The notes beneath the pieces are model-generated. The model searched no databases, had not been told where the DNA came from, and worked only from the letters and a program-made list of their open reading frames with translations. This document shows, piece by piece, positions 21,170 to 31,309 of a stretch of 64,000 bases of DNA. The stretch lies in NCBI GenBank assembly GCA_030734395.1, contig JAUZTG010000044.1:496001-560000 (forward strand), written 5' to 3'. The DNA is from Sarocladium kiliense (taxonomy: Eukaryota; Ascomycota; Sordariomycetes; Hypocreales; Sarocladiaceae). How positions within the stretch are numbered: the first letter of the stretch is position 1; each line of letters starts with the position of its first letter. Made by a program: the position numbers and the translations under genes.

Positions 21170-22931
21170 TCAGAAGACAGTACCGTCGCTATCAATGAGG
21201 ATCGGCGGCTCTTTCGTATTAGGGCGATTGATTTCGGCAATCTCACGGCCACCCTGTTTAATGCAGTTAGTAGATCGTCCCAAGACCATTGGGGCATGAC
21301 TCGACAAGGATGCATCCTCGGTGAGCACTGACCTTCCAGCTTCCCGCCTCTAATAATTGCGGCAGCGTCATCTCGTTGCCCGCAAGCTCTTTCTTGAGGT
21401 GTTTGTTGACCTCGGCACACAGACGATCTAAGAGTCCAACCGTGACTCCTCTCCACTCGACAATCACATCGTCACTAGGCTCGAACATGGGCGCGACCTC
21501 GATGCCCTTGGATCCTGTACGTCTGCAGTAGTCGGAATAGTTTTGTAGACCGCGCTCCATGTCGTCTTGCTTGAGGTTCAGAACGCCGAGATCGACGAAG
21601 AGTCCGCCATTGCGGTATTCAGGCAGGCCCGTTAGAAGCTCGGTGCCAGCGAAATGCATGTTGAGCTGTGACTGCATGGGCTGCATGAGAGAGTAGGTGA
21701 GCCATTGGGTGAGTTTGTGGAAAGGAAGGATAGATTCCCAGGGAGAGTTTTGCGGCATGGCTGCGCATGGCCAAGCGTCGCCTAGCGAAACACCGTTGAT
21801 TGCGGTACGTGACTGTGGCCAGATAGGAGCGAGACCATTCATCAGAACGTTCCACAGTACGGGCAGAGGAACGATGAGAACTGATGATGCTTGTGTCGAA
21901 GGGTGTGAAAGCAGATGGTCTGGAAGTATTAGCGAAATGTTCAGCAGGATGATCTAGGTCAACTCACCGCACATGTTTCCTGGTCGGCCGTCTCGTCCAA
22001 AGAATTCTGTCTTCTCCTCCAAAGCGTCAGCCAGCCGGATGAGAAGCTGTGTGCGACCCTCCAGACCAGCCATTTCGTTGCCGGGCCTTGACTGCAAGCC
22101 AGCAGCCAGCTTCTCTACAGTCAATGCCTTGAGACCAATCTTGTCGACCTGCGCCCTGTTGTCTGGATTACCAGAGAAGATACCCTGTCAAGAGTGAGTT
22201 TATTGCTGTCGTACAACCAGGTCCAAATCAATCTGCCTACCGTCTTGAACATCTCCAAGCTGGCCACAGCAATGCCCTCTGACCGCCTGTATATCCTGCC
22301 GTTTTCGTTGCTCTTGTAGCTCCACTGGGTACCGGCGCCGGCGTCAAGGAGGACGCTGACAAGGAAAAGATCGATTAATCGGCGGCACCTCTCGGTACTG
22401 TCGACGTCGCTGGGCCATGTGGAAAGGAGTTGGGCTATGCGGTCCCGACCACCTACGCAGAAGTGCTGGTAGCGGCCGTGAGGAGGGATGGAGGTAAATG
22501 GTGCATCGTAGTCTCTCTGCATTCAGCCAATGGGTTAGCTTACGCCTTGAATATAGCTTTGATTGACCACATACCTTGATGAGACCCGAAACAAAAGTAA
22601 CAACATCTGAGAACTTGGTGAAATCCACGTCGAAGTGCTTCAGGCTGTTCTTAGCGGCCTTGGTCATGATAATACTGCTTCGCTCGCGAACGGCACCCAA
22701 GCTTCGCAGATAGCCAGCCGGGTCGAGCTGAGGGTCCGGAGGCCGCGGCAGGTCGATCTTGGGGAGCTTGACTGGCGACATTGGGCTGAGAGGAGTACCA
22801 GGTCCAGTACTAGCGGCAGAGCTGCGGTTGATCATTCTGGAATTCGCTGAGTTGACGCTGACGGATGAATGGGAGGTGTCGATGTGTGCGTCGGCTTTGG
22901 GAGCCTTGTCTTTCCGTGAGAAAAGACCCAT
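21170..22931 (-). CDS. URC4: Urc4-type uracil catabolism protein (DUF1688)
   Basis: A DUF1688 protein; Urc4 is required in yeasts such as Lachancea kluyveri for the URC pathway, which degrades uracil through ribosylurea. Its biochemical role is unsettled. Five exons (22575-22931, 22241-22516, 21968-22184, 21333-21919, 21170-21253) give 506 residues; the introns are 58, 56, 48 and 79 nt. The conserved core starts with PAGYLRSLGAVRERSSIIM, continues through HFCVGGRDRIAQLL and RSEGIAVASLEMF, and ends with the invariant-looking GGREIAEINRP..PPILIDSDGTVF, which is restored only by the last splice (donor GTCAGT, branch CTAAC). The first 80 residues are Ser/Pro-rich and less conserved. I chose MGLFSRKDK as start; an in-frame ATG 55 codons upstream is possible. 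Confidence 0.92.
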
Positions 22932-24904
22932 GGCGGGCAGAGAGCCGTGGTATTCGCCTGGGAGAAGATCACAGGCTGGCCCAACTGAGGTGGTGAAGTC
23001 AAGTGAAGGTTGGACTGGCGGCCGAGGAGGGGCGCGCCCTGAGGGTCCCTGGAGATCAAGCTCTGATGGTGGATGGTGGGGTTGGAGGCACACCAAGTCG
23101 CGGGGAAGGGCAAGTGAAGAAGAAGCACTCGATTGGGAGTCGGTTTGACAGCTGACGGCCGTGTCGCACTGCTTTCGACTGTGGGAAGGCTTGCGATGAT
23201 GCAGGAAGCCGAATTGATTTGGACAAAAGCCAGAGGGTCGCAGTAGTGTAGCGTTAGGTTAGGTAGTGTTGGGAGCGGCTGGTTCACCTCGAGGAAGAGA
23301 GGGGACAGCTGGGTCCGGGCTGACTGGGGGATCGGCTGCTAAAAGGCGTCCCTAGGTATGACTGACCTAGTCAAAGAACAACAACACAAGCAGCAGTTTT
23401 ATGAGGCACACGCACGCTGGGCAGAATGAATGGAGGTACTCGATACCCAGGCCCAGGGTGGTCACTAGCACTGCATCTTCCTGAATCCAGTGCTGTCCAA
23501 AGTAACCGTGACTCCACCTAGCAACGCAACAACCAGCACCAGCAAGTCGCAATCTCCAATCTGCCAACCCTCGGGCCCCGGCATGCAGCACAACACACAT
23601 CCTGCAGTCACCCTTCCTCCCCGGCACAGAACAATCTGGAACAAGTCAATCTATCTCGCTCGCCCGTGTACACACACTCTGAACCTTGGATCCATCTTGG
23701 GCCCTGCAACTAACACCGAACCGTCTGCCATGCCACGCTAGATTGGCTTCTGGCCAGGGGGCTCTAAGAGGAACCGGCTCCCCGGCGAATTAGAGACCTG
23801 CCTCACGTCCCCTCCTTCACATCTGGGGCTTGTTGTTCTGACCGACCTGACAAAATGGTGCTGTCGCTTCCGCAAGGTCCTTGTCAAAATCCTGTTCCTG
23901 GTTCCCCGGGTGCGCGATGGTCAATGGATCCAGCCTCGTTGAAGTAAGGTAAGGTTCTTATGCCTGTTTACCCATATGTGCAAAGTGCGACTCCGTCGAA
24001 GCTAATCAGCTGATCGCACGCCAGTCGTCCTAGTCTGCACTACTACTACAAGCACGCTCTTGCATATGGTCCGAGCGGTCACTGAGAGTACATCCGTAAG
24101 ACTCTTTGGGGGCACACCAATAATCAATCACCTTCAGTCGCTGTTGACCGGATGAAGCATCTCCCAGACTAGCTCTTGGTAGCGACTCAGTCGAAATGGG
24201 GCAAGACCCTCGCGAAGCTCGTCGGCGATCGATCAATGCGATGGACCGTCGCTTGCGAACCCTTGAGGAGGGGCCATGTTACTGCCAGGGGTTCGCCTTG
24301 CCCATCTTTGATCGCTTGCTGGATCCCCTGTCGTTCTGCATATCACCATCGGGAACACACAAGCGAGCAGAGCGACCTGTCACTTCATCACTAACATGCC
24401 GAGCGCCTCCGGGATCCTATGACAGGTACTCCATACTGAGCACCTATAGTCTAGAGATGCAGGTTCTTATCCAGCCATCCCAGCTAGAGCACGTAACCTT
24501 CCGTTTTCCACGTTAGCCAAGAGAAATTGGTGGGTTCGCGCACGGTGGCATTTATTTGGTTTTCACACGCTATCTTGCAAATGACCCATGGCCAATACTT
24601 CCCACATTTCCAGGTCCGGCTACAGGCGCTTGCGGGGCCGGATATGATCCGTCGAAGCCATGTGCTTCAGCCAGAGCTGGCTAACCCTCCACATCGTGTG
24701 TATGGTCGTAGTCTTTGGTCATGTCAGTATTTGGCGCCATCGTCTCCATTCTAGAAATCGGGGCGCTCACCATTCTTGTCTTCATGTCCCTTTCCTCCAC
24801 GCGAGTCTTTCAGCTTGACAGGGCCCCTGCCCGAAGCTGTGTTTAGTTGATTAAAGCTTGCCGCACCCGTGCTGCGCCTTTGCCGGCCAGTGACACGAGT
24901 CAAG
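22932..24904. other. Long intergenic region between URC4 and FAL1
   Basis: Nearly 2 kb upstream of URC4 and downstream of FAL1, both on the minus strand. Frames are short and mutually overlapping; none resembles a known protein. No repeat or tRNA was recognised. It may hold an unusually long URC4 promoter or non-coding transcripts. Confidence 0.45.
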
Positions 24905-26235
24905 CTAGGCAATAAGGTCGGCGACATTCATCGGCATTTCGTCGATCTGTGTCGAATAGTACACTGGGGTTTGGTCAGTACAAGACCCTGCGTTTCGATG
25001 GGGCACTCGTCATCGATGACTTGGACTTACATTCAATATCCCGAAGAATGCGCACATCCTCGGTGGTAACGAAGTTGATTGCCACACCCTTGCGACCGAA
25101 TCGTCCACTACGACCAATACGGTGGATGTAGTTCTCACGGTTACTGGGGAGATCATAGTTGATCACCAAGCTGACCTGTTGCACATCGATACCACGCGCC
25201 CACACATCGGTCGAGATCAGGACACGACTGTTGCCCTGGCGGAAATCCTGCATAATGCTGTCGCGCTCCTTCTGCGGCATGTCTCCATGCATGCTGCTGA
25301 CGGTGAAGTTGGCCTCGCGCATCTTGTCCGTCAACCAGTCGACCTTTCGGCGTGTATTGCAGAAGATGACTGCTTGTGTGATGGTTAGGGTATCGTAGAG
25401 ATCGCAAAGCGTGTCGAATTTCCAGTCCTCCTTCTCAACGGCAATGAAGTACTGTTTCAGACCCTCGAGGGTCAGCTCGTCACGCTTGACCAGAATCCGC
25501 ACTGGATCGGTCATAAACTTGGTGGTCATGTCCAGGACATCGTAGGGGAGAGTGGCGCTGACGACAACGACCTGTGTGGCCGGTGGCAGGTACCGGTACA
25601 CATCGTAGATCTGCTCACGGAAACCCTTGTTGAGGAGCTCATCTGCCTCGTCGAGAACGAGCATCTTGATGTTACGGGTCCGTAGGTGACGCCTCCGAAT
25701 CATATCTGCAACTCTCCCAGGTGTGCCTGACACGATATGCTGGCCGTAGTCCAGCTTCCGAATGTCTTCACCCACATTCGTGCCACCAATGCAGGCGTGA
25801 CACTGCACGTTCATATAGTCGCCAAGTGCCATAACGACCGATTGGATTTGGGTCGCAAGCTCTCTTGTTGGTGAGAGGACCAGTGCTTGTGTTTCGCGCA
25901 CCGCAGTGTCAATAACCTGCAGCATGCTGATCGAGAAGGTCGCAGTCTTTCCCGTTCCTGATTGCGCTTGGGCGATGGTATCGCGGCCCTTGCAGACTTG
26001 AACGATGGCACGAGACTGCACTGCCGATGGCGATTCGTATCCGTACGCGTAAATACCCCGCAGAAGGTTTTCTATACACATGTCAACAGTGAACGAAGCT
26101 GGCATTTCTGGAACACTTGAGCCTACCCTTCAGCGACATCGCTTCGAAAGTGGGATGAACCGTAACCTCTTTCGAGGTTGAAAACTCCATCTTCTCATCC
26201 GCCTTGCGGTCGATTCCACCTGCATTCTCAGCCAT
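24905..26235 (-). CDS. FAL1: DEAD-box RNA helicase Fal1 / eIF4A-III
   Basis: An ATP-dependent RNA helicase of the eIF4A-III branch: exon junction complex core in animals and many fungi, and 40S ribosome biogenesis (Fal1) in yeast. Three exons (26127-26235, 25031-26071, 24905-24963) with introns of 55 and 67 nt give 402 residues, the normal size. Motifs in order: F..M..LK and the Q motif region (YESPSAVQSRAI), motif I AQSGTGKT, Ia PTRELA, Ib TPGR, II DEAD, III SAT, IV VIFCNTRRK, V RGIDVQQV and VI HRIGRSGRFGR. The last exon restores RDIE-LYYSTQIDEMP, the family C-terminus ending in NVADLIA. FVTTEDVRIL and the conserved end favour eIF4A-III over eIF4A. Confidence 0.96.
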
Positions 26236-26495
26236 GTTTGCGTTTGCGTTGTGGTGATTCGTTGAAGGATTTGTTGGGTCCGATCGGCAAGGTCCTCGCC
26301 TGGTCGCGATGCGGGTGAAGCTTAAACAGATGTTGAGCCACAGTCCACGGGAAAAAGTTGGCGCCGGATATACCCCGGCAGATCAACCACGTCTCTTAAC
26401 TCTGGCGCGACGGCCACCGCCAGTACTTTTTCCATAAACACCAGCAACCGACTCGATAATCGTGAAGGACGCTGCTACTAGCCAGGACGAACAAG
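26236..26495. promoter_or_regulatory. Shared divergent promoter FAL1 / SF3A3 homologue
   Basis: Only 260 bp separate the two start codons, which face away from each other, so both genes must take their core promoter elements from this segment. Both products act on pre-mRNA or mRNP. No TATA box was picked out with confidence. Confidence 0.6.
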
Positions 26496-28064
26496 ATGCT
26501 GGTTCTCGAGGAACAGCGGTATATCCATGAGGATCTTGAACGCATCGAGCAGGCTATCTCTGATCGGATAGCAGATGACCCCAAGCACGTATGTTCGACC
26601 ACCCACAGCCGCAACCCTCACTCAGCAGTTGGGCCTAAACTAACCAGAGAGTCTCAGATTCGGGAGCGCCTAAATAGGGATCACGAGATCGAACAGCTTC
26701 TCAACCAAGTTCAGAGCCAGTCCCAGTCTCTGATAGACATATACAAGGATGAGAGCGGACTTAGGGCGAAAGAGATTCAGCAGATCGGGACGGGCGATCC
26801 GTTCGAGGAGTTCTATCGCCAACTTAAAGATGTACGAGATCACCACGCAAGATACCCAAACGAACAGGCCGAGAACTCGGAACAACGCTACAAGATTAGG
26901 CGAACAGAGGGTGAGGTCATGCCCTACATCGTCGACTCTCTCTTCTCTGGTGAGGAGGCTTACGGCCGTTTCTTCGATTTGAACACTTCCCACGAGGCGT
27001 TCCTCAATCTACCGAATGCGCGCCGTCTTACGTATTTACAATATCTCGAGTTCTTTGACAACTTTGCGCCTGGTTATGGCGGCGTCAAGCGCGGGGAGAA
27101 GCTCACAGATCAGTACTTCAATTACGTTGGCGAGCTTGCCAGCTATTTGGAATCCTTCATGCGGCGAACGAAACCCCTCGAGAACATCGAAAAGATCCTC
27201 TCGTCCTTCGATCAAGAGTTTGAAGTGGCCTGGGATAAGGACGAGTTGCCCGAGTGGCAGGCAGAGAAGCCCAACACTGATTCGAAGTCTACGTCGACGA
27301 CGGAGGCGGTTTGGTGTGAGGATTGTGAGAAGGAGTTTAAGAACGAGAACGTCTACAAGAACCACCTCGCGGGACGGAAACACGTCAAGGCAGCGGAAGC
27401 ACGGAAACAGCGTCAACAAGACGGAGATGCGTCAGCTTCCAAAAACGGGACTGTGTCGGCAACGAGGCTGAAAGAGCGAGCGGTTGCAGAGCGTGAATTC
27501 CGTATCAAGCGCTTAGCCAGCGCCATGAGCACCGAGCGGGGTGATACGCGCGTGAACGTCGAACGGAAGCAAGGCATGACGGAACGAGAGCGACAGCAGG
27601 AACTAGACAACCTGCTCAACATGTCAGACGCGCCGCAGGAAGCCGCGGCTGAAGATGATGGAGAGGACGATGACGGCGAGGAGAAGATTTACAACCCGCT
27701 CAAACTCCCCTTAGCATGGGACGGAAAGCCTATTCCCTTCTGGCTATACCGGTTGCACGGTTTGGGCGTCGAGTTCCCTTGCGAGATCTGTGGTAACTTC
27801 GTTTACATGGGTCGCCGTGCATTCGACAAGCACTTCAACGAGGCCAGGCACATCTACGGTCTCAAGTGCCTTGGCATCACCAACACAAGCCTATTCCGTG
27901 ACATTACTCAGATTGACGAAGCTCTGAAGCTGTGGGACAAGATCCAGCGAGAAAAGAAGAGGACGACGGTGGATGATGGCAGCGTAGTGCAGATGGAGGA
28001 TGGCGACGGCAACGTCATGCCAGAAAAGGTTTACTACGATTTGCAGAAGCAGGGGCTGTTGTAA
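26496..28064 (+). CDS. Splicing factor 3a subunit 3 (SF3a60 / Prp9)
   Basis: A subunit of SF3a in the U2 snRNP, needed for prespliceosome formation. The frame is open for 522 codons, but I infer a 69-nt intron at 26589-26657 (GTATGT, branch ACTAAC, TCTCAG); removing it joins DDPKH to IRERLNRDHEI as in the family and leaves 499 residues. The N-terminal helices are followed by the FDLN..HEAFLNL segment, a matrin/U1-type C2H2 finger WCEDCEKEFKNENVYKNHL near residue 265, an acidic linker (AEDDGEDDDGEEK), and the C-terminal finger CEICGNFVYMGRRAFDKHF with HIYGLKCLGI, diagnostic for SF3a60. The start at 26496 gives MLVLEEQRYIHEDLERIE. Confidence 0.94.
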   Translation: MLVLEEQRYIHEDLERIEQAISDRIADDPKHVCSTTHSRNPHSAVGPKLTRESQIRERLNRDHEIEQLLNQVQSQSQSLIDIYKDESGLRAKEIQQIGTGDPFEEFYRQLKDVRDHHARYPNEQAENSEQRYKIRRTEGEVMPYIVDSLFSGEEAYGRFFDLNTSHEAFLNLPNARRLTYLQYLEFFDNFAPGYGGVKRGEKLTDQYFNYVGELASYLESFMRRTKPLENIEKILSSFDQEFEVAWDKDELPEWQAEKPNTDSKSTSTTEAVWCEDCEKEFKNENVYKNHLAGRKHVKAAEARKQRQQDGDASASKNGTVSATRLKERAVAEREFRIKRLASAMSTERGDTRVNVERKQGMTERERQQELDNLLNMSDAPQEAAAEDDGEDDDGEEKIYNPLKLPLAWDGKPIPFWLYRLHGLGVEFPCEICGNFVYMGRRAFDKHFNEARHIYGLKCLGITNTSLFRDITQIDEALKLWDKIQREKKRTTVDDGSVVQMEDGDGNVMPEKVYYDLQKQGLL

Positions 28065-28393
28065 TACTATGGACGAACCGTGTCTTCATCGACATAGATA
28101 TCCAAGGCGATTGCTCCTATTGTAACTACTATCTTCCATGCAATCTTCCATGCTACCCTTCGTGCTCTCTACCGTGCTATTTTATGTACTATCTCGTATG
28201 CTAATTTGCATGCTGCTATTCTGATCGAGCCCACCTAGGACGAAGTTGCTGGTTATGTTGGCTTAGTAAGCGCTACGGGAAGCCTACGGCGCCTACCTCC
28301 TGAGGCGTGAACTCATGGACATCAACAAAGCTCGTCACAAACCGATCAAAAGCCATCGTGCCAAAATGCACGCTTGGCTGCCTCAAAGTAGGC
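28065..28393. other. Short intergenic region with degenerate repeat
   Basis: About 330 bp between the SF3a60 stop and the SLX1 start. Bases about 28120-28230 carry imperfect repeats around the word ATGCTA/GTGCTA/TACTATCT, with alternating CATGC and TATTT blocks, reminiscent of the TTACTAT repeat at 17.5 kb. Confidence 0.5.
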
Positions 28394-29379
28394 ATGAAAG
28401 TCCAGCATAAACCTCTACCCGCTCTTTACACTGTATATGTCCTGCGATCGACGGTTCGGCATGCATCATTGTACATTGGCTCGACGCCGAACCCTCCCAG
28501 ACGCTTGAAGCAACACAATGGCGAAGCGAAAGGCGGCGCTGCGAGGACGTCGCGTGAGAAGTTACGCCCGTGGGAGATGATTACGATTGTTTCGGGTTTC
28601 CCGAGCATGATCGCCGCTCTCAAATTTGAGTAGGTCATTCCGCAAGCCCAATAGCTGCAATGAAAGATGCGCTGACAACGTAACACAGATGGGCGCTCGC
28701 GAATCCAAACTTGTCGTTACACATCCCATCCGAGTCCAGGCTCGCAGTCTCCACAAAGAAGAAGGCCAACGGACGACCACGGAGGCCACCGCTCAGTCTC
28801 AAATCCGTCATGTCTAACCTGCACCTTCTCACCAGTGTTCCTAGCTTCGCTAGGTGGCCGCTGAACGTACATTTCTTCGCGTCAGAAGCCCACAAGGCGT
28901 GGCAAAATTGGCTGAAGACCTCCGGAAAGACGAGTCGTGCTGGGCTTAGGATATTAACAGACTTCGCTCCGCCTGCTGATGTAGAGTCTGAGGGTACGGC
29001 ACATAGCATCGATGCACTGCCATTGGACTACTCACCTCTCAAGGAGTATGTCTCCAAAGCGCAAGCTGTGGTTGGATTTGAGCAGGAAGGACATTGCGTT
29101 CACTGTCAGGAGGCACTGGAGCCGGGCGCAGGGCTGCAACCGATGTGTCCTGGGCAGGGCTGCGATGCGATGGGCCACGTCGACTGCTGGAGTCGGCATG
29201 CTCTCAAGGACGACGAGGAGAATAATATCTTGCCCGATATGCTCCAGTGTCCGTCGTGTGGAGGCGGTATACGATGGGGGGATATGATGAAGGAGCTGAG
29301 CTTAAGGGTGAGGGGTGGCGCCGAGATCGAGAAGTTGCTAAAGTCGAAACGGACGAAGTATGCCGAGAAGACTCAGTGA
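28394..29379 (+). CDS. SLX1: Structure-specific endonuclease subunit Slx1
   Basis: The catalytic subunit of the Slx1-Slx4 nuclease, which resolves branched DNA such as replication forks and Holliday junctions. Two exons (28394-28629, 28689-29379) with a 59-nt intron give 308 residues. The GIY-YIG domain opens the protein: YTVYVLRS, then ASLYIGSTPNPPRRLKQHNG with the catalytic Arg and the conserved Tyr. The intron falls at ALKFE-WALANPN, a conserved helix. The C-terminal zinc-binding RING-like domain spans about residues 200-275, with CVHC, PMCPGQGC, HVDCW and CPSCGGGIRWGDM. I chose the ATG ten codons before the GIY motif; the frame is open 29 codons further upstream. Confidence 0.93.
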
Positions 29380-31309
29380 TGTATAATTACACGAGCAACT
29401 TAGGACATTACTTTGAGAGCATCGACGCAGTCTTGCACGAAGTGGTCGTGTAGGGGATTGACCACATCGTGCTGATAGGGGTGCCATAGTGGACAACCTC
29501 TTGTGACGGAGAGCAGATCAACCTAGTCCCAAGTGACCATGTCCTGGGGCTGAGGTGCTACGCACAGGCACTGCGCATCCCGGTTAGCGTCAATAGAGCT
29601 CATCAGATCCCATAAAATTTTACTGTGTTATCTATTCATCTTGAGGGTACTCAACATTCGGCCTCCGACAACCAATTCAAGACCGTGGCTAAAGTTTGTT
29701 GTCAGACGCGATCTTGCAGGGTAAGCGATTTGAGTAGCGACCAGCAAGAGCTAATGTCTTGGATTGGAAGCCAATATCAGGTTGAGACAGTCTAGATTCA
29801 AGCGGCTGAATCATCTTTCCGAATGCCTCCCAAAGCTCGCGAGTCGTACGTATGTGATGCTGATATTTCCGCTCTATGAGATTGCCTGGCTGAGTATCAC
29901 CACCCCGATCGGTTCATTGACGCATGTGGTGTCGACGCCGGTCGGATGTCGTTAGGTGTGGGTCCGTAGCCAGCGCAGCAATGCGCTCGACGGTGGGAGA
30001 AGTCAAGCGCGCTGCTAAGGTTACATAGGTTTGCAAATTCGTCCGCTATGAGCAGCTTACATGCTTAGAGCCACTCGATGCGTGCGAGTAGACGATCATG
30101 AAGAAGCCTGTGTGTTGGTCCTGCGATTGAGCGCCGGTGCTCTTGCCCGTGATCTGGCCTGGGCAGCGGTTCCGAAATGTGCAGCAGACACCGGGTCTCC
30201 CGCCTGGAGGGACCGTGTTGTCAGTGAGGTTCAGCTCCGATTGCCTGGGACAGGCCATTAATGCGACGGTCGCTGGGGGATGATGGGTGGTGTGTTGTTG
30301 GTGGTCATGTAGGTCAAGAAAAGGTCCACGGGACGGCTCCATAGTTAGTGAGGCACCTGCTCTCGACACTTGCGCAGCACCAAAATGAACGGTAGCTTTC
30401 TATCCTCCGGGGACCTGCCTCGGGCCCCCATGCCCGATCTCTCAGGCGGGCCTGCAGCATCACTGTGGTGACTCGCTCGATCAGTGCTGGCCAACGTGAG
30501 GGTGCGCCAAAGGACGCCGTTCTAGGCCAAGCGTGGCAGGCTGGGGATCCACTGTCGACGGCCCCAGGCTGCTGCAACTGCGGCTGCGGCTGCTGCACGC
30601 ACTCCCGCCTCGCTGTGGTCGCTCGCTCTCAATTTCTCACGCTGGCCGACTCCATCGTCTGCCAGAAACCCATCCCGTTCGCCCAGCACCAGCACCAGCA
30701 GCAGCACCCTCTCGCTCTGCACTTCCCGCTTTCCACTTCAAGTTCGCTCGCTCCACACCTCGCTCGCTTTCTCTACGCCTTCGCCCTTCTCTTTTCCTCT
30801 CTCCCTCCAACACATCCACCACAATATCGACGAGTGCATGACTCGCTGCCATTTCTTCCCTGAACCTCCGGCTGCTTGTCTTCTTTCCTATTGCATGCGC
30901 TTCTTGCCGTTCCCACAACCTTCTCAAACCTCCCCGAACCCCTGCTGTAAGTCTCTCCTCTCGCTCTCATCATCGTCCCAGTATTCGGCGCAGACCCTTT
31001 TGTGCTTTTGCATTTCTTGCCCGACGCTGACTTTTAAATTGTAGCCACTTGGTCGACTTTCTCAGCAGCAAGCAGTGATCTCTCCAACTTCGCCTGAATT
31101 ACCTTTTCGTCACAGTTCACGGCCGCTTCATATCCGACTCGACGACACCCTGCGATACTCTATGACAATGCGATCATCTCAGCGCCGATAATTTGACTCG
31201 AGTCTCGCGCAACGAACGCTTGCGCCTCATTCTTTCTGCAATTGGATGACCCGCCTCTGCGGTCACAATTTCATCTTCCCGATATCCCCTCGATCGACAT
31301 ACCGCTGCA
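29380..31309. other. Long 5' region of the KDM5 gene
   Basis: About 1.9 kb with no supported protein gene. From about 30580 to 31300 the plus strand is strongly pyrimidine-rich, typical of fungal promoters and leaders. A possible intron within the 5' untranslated region runs 30947-31044 (GTAAGT, CGCTGAC branch, TTGTAG), 98 nt. Frames on both strands in 30060-30930 overlap heavily and look like compositional artefacts. Confidence 0.5.

Noticed and set aside
29971..30930. Overlapping frames on both strands upstream of the KDM5 gene
   Set aside because: Cys/Pro/Leu-rich frames come from C/T-rich leader sequence; none has a family signature or splice partners.
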